64,000 bases of DNA. Source: Thioclava sp. ES.031 (GTDB lineage Bacteria; Pseudomonadota; Alphaproteobacteria; Rhodobacterales; Rhodobacteraceae). Of this stretch, positions 63,047 to 64,000 are shown in pieces; positions within the stretch are counted from its first letter, which is position 1, and every line of letters starts with the position of its first letter. A model generated the notes under the pieces. It was not told where the DNA came from and did no database searches. It saw nothing but the letters and a program-made list of their open reading frames with translations. Made by a program: the position numbers and the translations under genes. The DNA is taken from contig NZ_PDJO01000001.1 of assembly GCF_002563775.1 (NCBI RefSeq), positions 940,001 to 1,004,000 of the forward strand, given 5' to 3'.

Positions 63047-63958
63047 ATGGCCGTTCCCGCATATGCAAGCCCGCTCGAGAGAACCTGGCACTACGCCTAT
63101 CTCGTGATCTGTGGCCTGATCTTCTTCTTCCTGATCGCGCCGATCGTGGTGATCATTCCGCTGTCCTTCAACGCGGAGCCCTATTTCACCTTCACCGAGA
63201 AGATGCTGAGCTTCGACCCTTCCGGCTATTCGATGCGCTGGTATGACCTGCTGCTGACCTTCGGGATGCAGGAGCCGCAGGTGGAGCGTGGCTGGTCTTG
63301 GTGGATGGATGCCTGGCAGCATTCGACCTGGATCGACGTGGCGAAGAACTCGGTGATCATCGGCTTCTTCTCGACGATCCTCGCGACGGTGCTGGGCACG
63401 CTGGCAGCCCTCGGCCTGTCGCGCCCCGAGATGCCGTTCCGCCGTGCCATCATGGCGGTGCTGATCTCGCCGATGATCGTGCCGATCATCATCACCGCGA
63501 CGGGGCTGTTCTTCTTCTACTCGAAGACGGGGCTCGCGCATTCCTATCCGGGCATCATCATGGCCCACGCGACCTTGGGCATTCCCTTCGTGATCATCAC
63601 CGTGACCGCGACGCTGGTGGGCTTCGATCACTCGCTGACCCGCGCAGCGCAGAACTTGGGCGCGGATCCGCGCACGACCTTCTTCAAGATCGTGATGCCG
63701 CTGATCCTGCCGGGCGTGGTCTCGGGCGCGCTGTTCGCTTTTGTCACCTCCTTCGACGAAGTCGTCGTGGTGCTCTTCGTGGCAGGCTATGACCAGCAGA
63801 CGATCCCGCGTCAGATGTGGAACGGTATCCGCGAGCAGATCAGCCCCGCGATCCTTGCGGTGGCGACGATCCTCGTCTTCGTGTCGATTGCGCTTCTGAC
63901 CACGGTCGAGCTGCTGCGCCGCCGCTCCGAGCGCCTGCGCGGGATGTCACCCGGTTAA
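63047..63958 (+). CDS. Polyamine-type ABC transporter permease (PotC-like)
   Basis: This 303-residue permease has six helices and the EAA loop LTRAAQNLGADPRTTFFKIVMPLILPG. The N-terminal helix (LVICGLIFFFLIAPIVVIIPLSF) and periplasmic stretch WYDLLLTFGMQEP resemble PotC. It ends the operon 12 bases after the PotB-like gene began its leader, and overlaps by four bases the end of a convergent gene on the minus strand. Confidence 0.9.
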   Translation: MAVPAYASPLERTWHYAYLVICGLIFFFLIAPIVVIIPLSFNAEPYFTFTEKMLSFDPSGYSMRWYDLLLTFGMQEPQVERGWSWWMDAWQHSTWIDVAKNSVIIGFFSTILATVLGTLAALGLSRPEMPFRRAIMAVLISPMIVPIIITATGLFFFYSKTGLAHSYPGIIMAHATLGIPFVIITVTATLVGFDHSLTRAAQNLGADPRTTFFKIVMPLILPGVVSGALFAFVTSFDEVVVVLFVAGYDQQTIPRQMWNGIREQISPAILAVATILVFVSIALLTTVELLRRRSERLRGMSPG

Positions 63959-64000
63959 AGCGCGTCAAGCGTCAGCGGGCAGCGCTCGCCCTCATAAAAC
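63955..64000 (-). CDS. C-terminal end of a convergent gene, mostly outside the window
   Basis: On the minus strand the last 14 residues of an open frame read FYEGERCPLTLDAL followed by TAA at 63957-63955. The composition looks like a real protein C-terminus, and the frame runs to the window edge. It overlaps the stop of the PotC-like gene by four bases. Too little is visible to name the product. Confidence 0.35.
   Translation of the reverse strand, partial: FYEGERCPLTLDAL

Noticed and set aside
1..64000. CRISPR arrays, insertion sequences and prophage genes
   Set aside because: No regularly spaced direct repeats, transposase, integrase, capsid or lysis gene was seen in any frame.

Overview
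The window is about 66% G+C by eye. Its gene content points to an alphaproteobacterium of the Rhodobacteraceae/Paracoccaceae: ctaD stands apart from other cox genes, soluble cytochromes c550 and c' are present, there is a C-terminal Hint domain on an RTX protein, and small families such as DUF3008 and DUF2244 occur. This placement is an inference from gene families; no 16S rRNA is present. The sequence looks like core chromosome. I found no insertion sequence, prophage, integrase or CRISPR array. One tRNA, tRNA-Leu(GAG), is present.

Layout. 1-3464 (minus): a three-subunit molybdenum aldehyde oxidoreductase of the PaoABC type, cut by the left edge. 3673-6227 (minus): a split PQQ dehydrogenase (small membrane anchor plus periplasmic catalytic subunit). 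6425-9052 (minus): an aldo/keto reductase and a DHA2-type drug exporter. 9477-14999 (plus): a complete oligopeptide ABC transporter, oppABCDF, followed at 15150 by a Tat-exported CpdB-like nucleotidase. 17460-21741 (plus): an RND efflux adaptor and pump. 21914-25497 (plus): a compact cluster of a tiny PLDc_N-like membrane protein, a membrane-anchored FMN/Fe-S glutamate-synthase-like protein and a PoxB-type pyruvate:quinone oxidoreductase. 25840-26670: a fructosamine kinase facing ilvD.

28788-36408: an Lhr-type helicase with its PdeM phosphoesterase, then a minus-strand run of a gamma-glutamylcyclotransferase, an aldose-1-epimerase-like protein, an orphan HEPN-like protein, parE and a small EmrE/ArnE-like transporter. 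36629-41905: a GST, PPK2, a methyltransferase, cytochrome c' with cytochrome b561, and a MATE exporter. 41902-48435: a UbiH-family hydroxylase, a small membrane protein, an HAD nucleotidase divergent from a GntR regulator, a glycosyltransferase carrying an N-terminal MshEN-type (possible c-di-GMP) domain, and carA. 48606-53632: YqeY, DUF3008, a lipoprotein, DUF2244, ctaD, cytochrome c550 and lipB. 53833-58774: a peptidoglycan-binding-domain protein, tRNA-Leu and an RTX/Hint protein. 58884-63958: a polyamine-type ABC operon with a DUF2314 secreted protein inserted between the binding protein and the permeases. The C-terminus of a convergent gene lies at the right edge.

Common themes are quinone-linked oxidation (PQQ dehydrogenase, PoxB, the aa3 terminal oxidase, cytochromes c550, c' and b561), solute uptake and efflux. 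I did not find a clearly new multi-gene system. The loci most worth following are the MshEN-glycosyltransferase fusion, the PLDc_N/GltB-like/PoxB cluster, the DUF2314 insertion in the ABC operon and the HEPN-like orphan whose tail is coded by a palindromic repeat.
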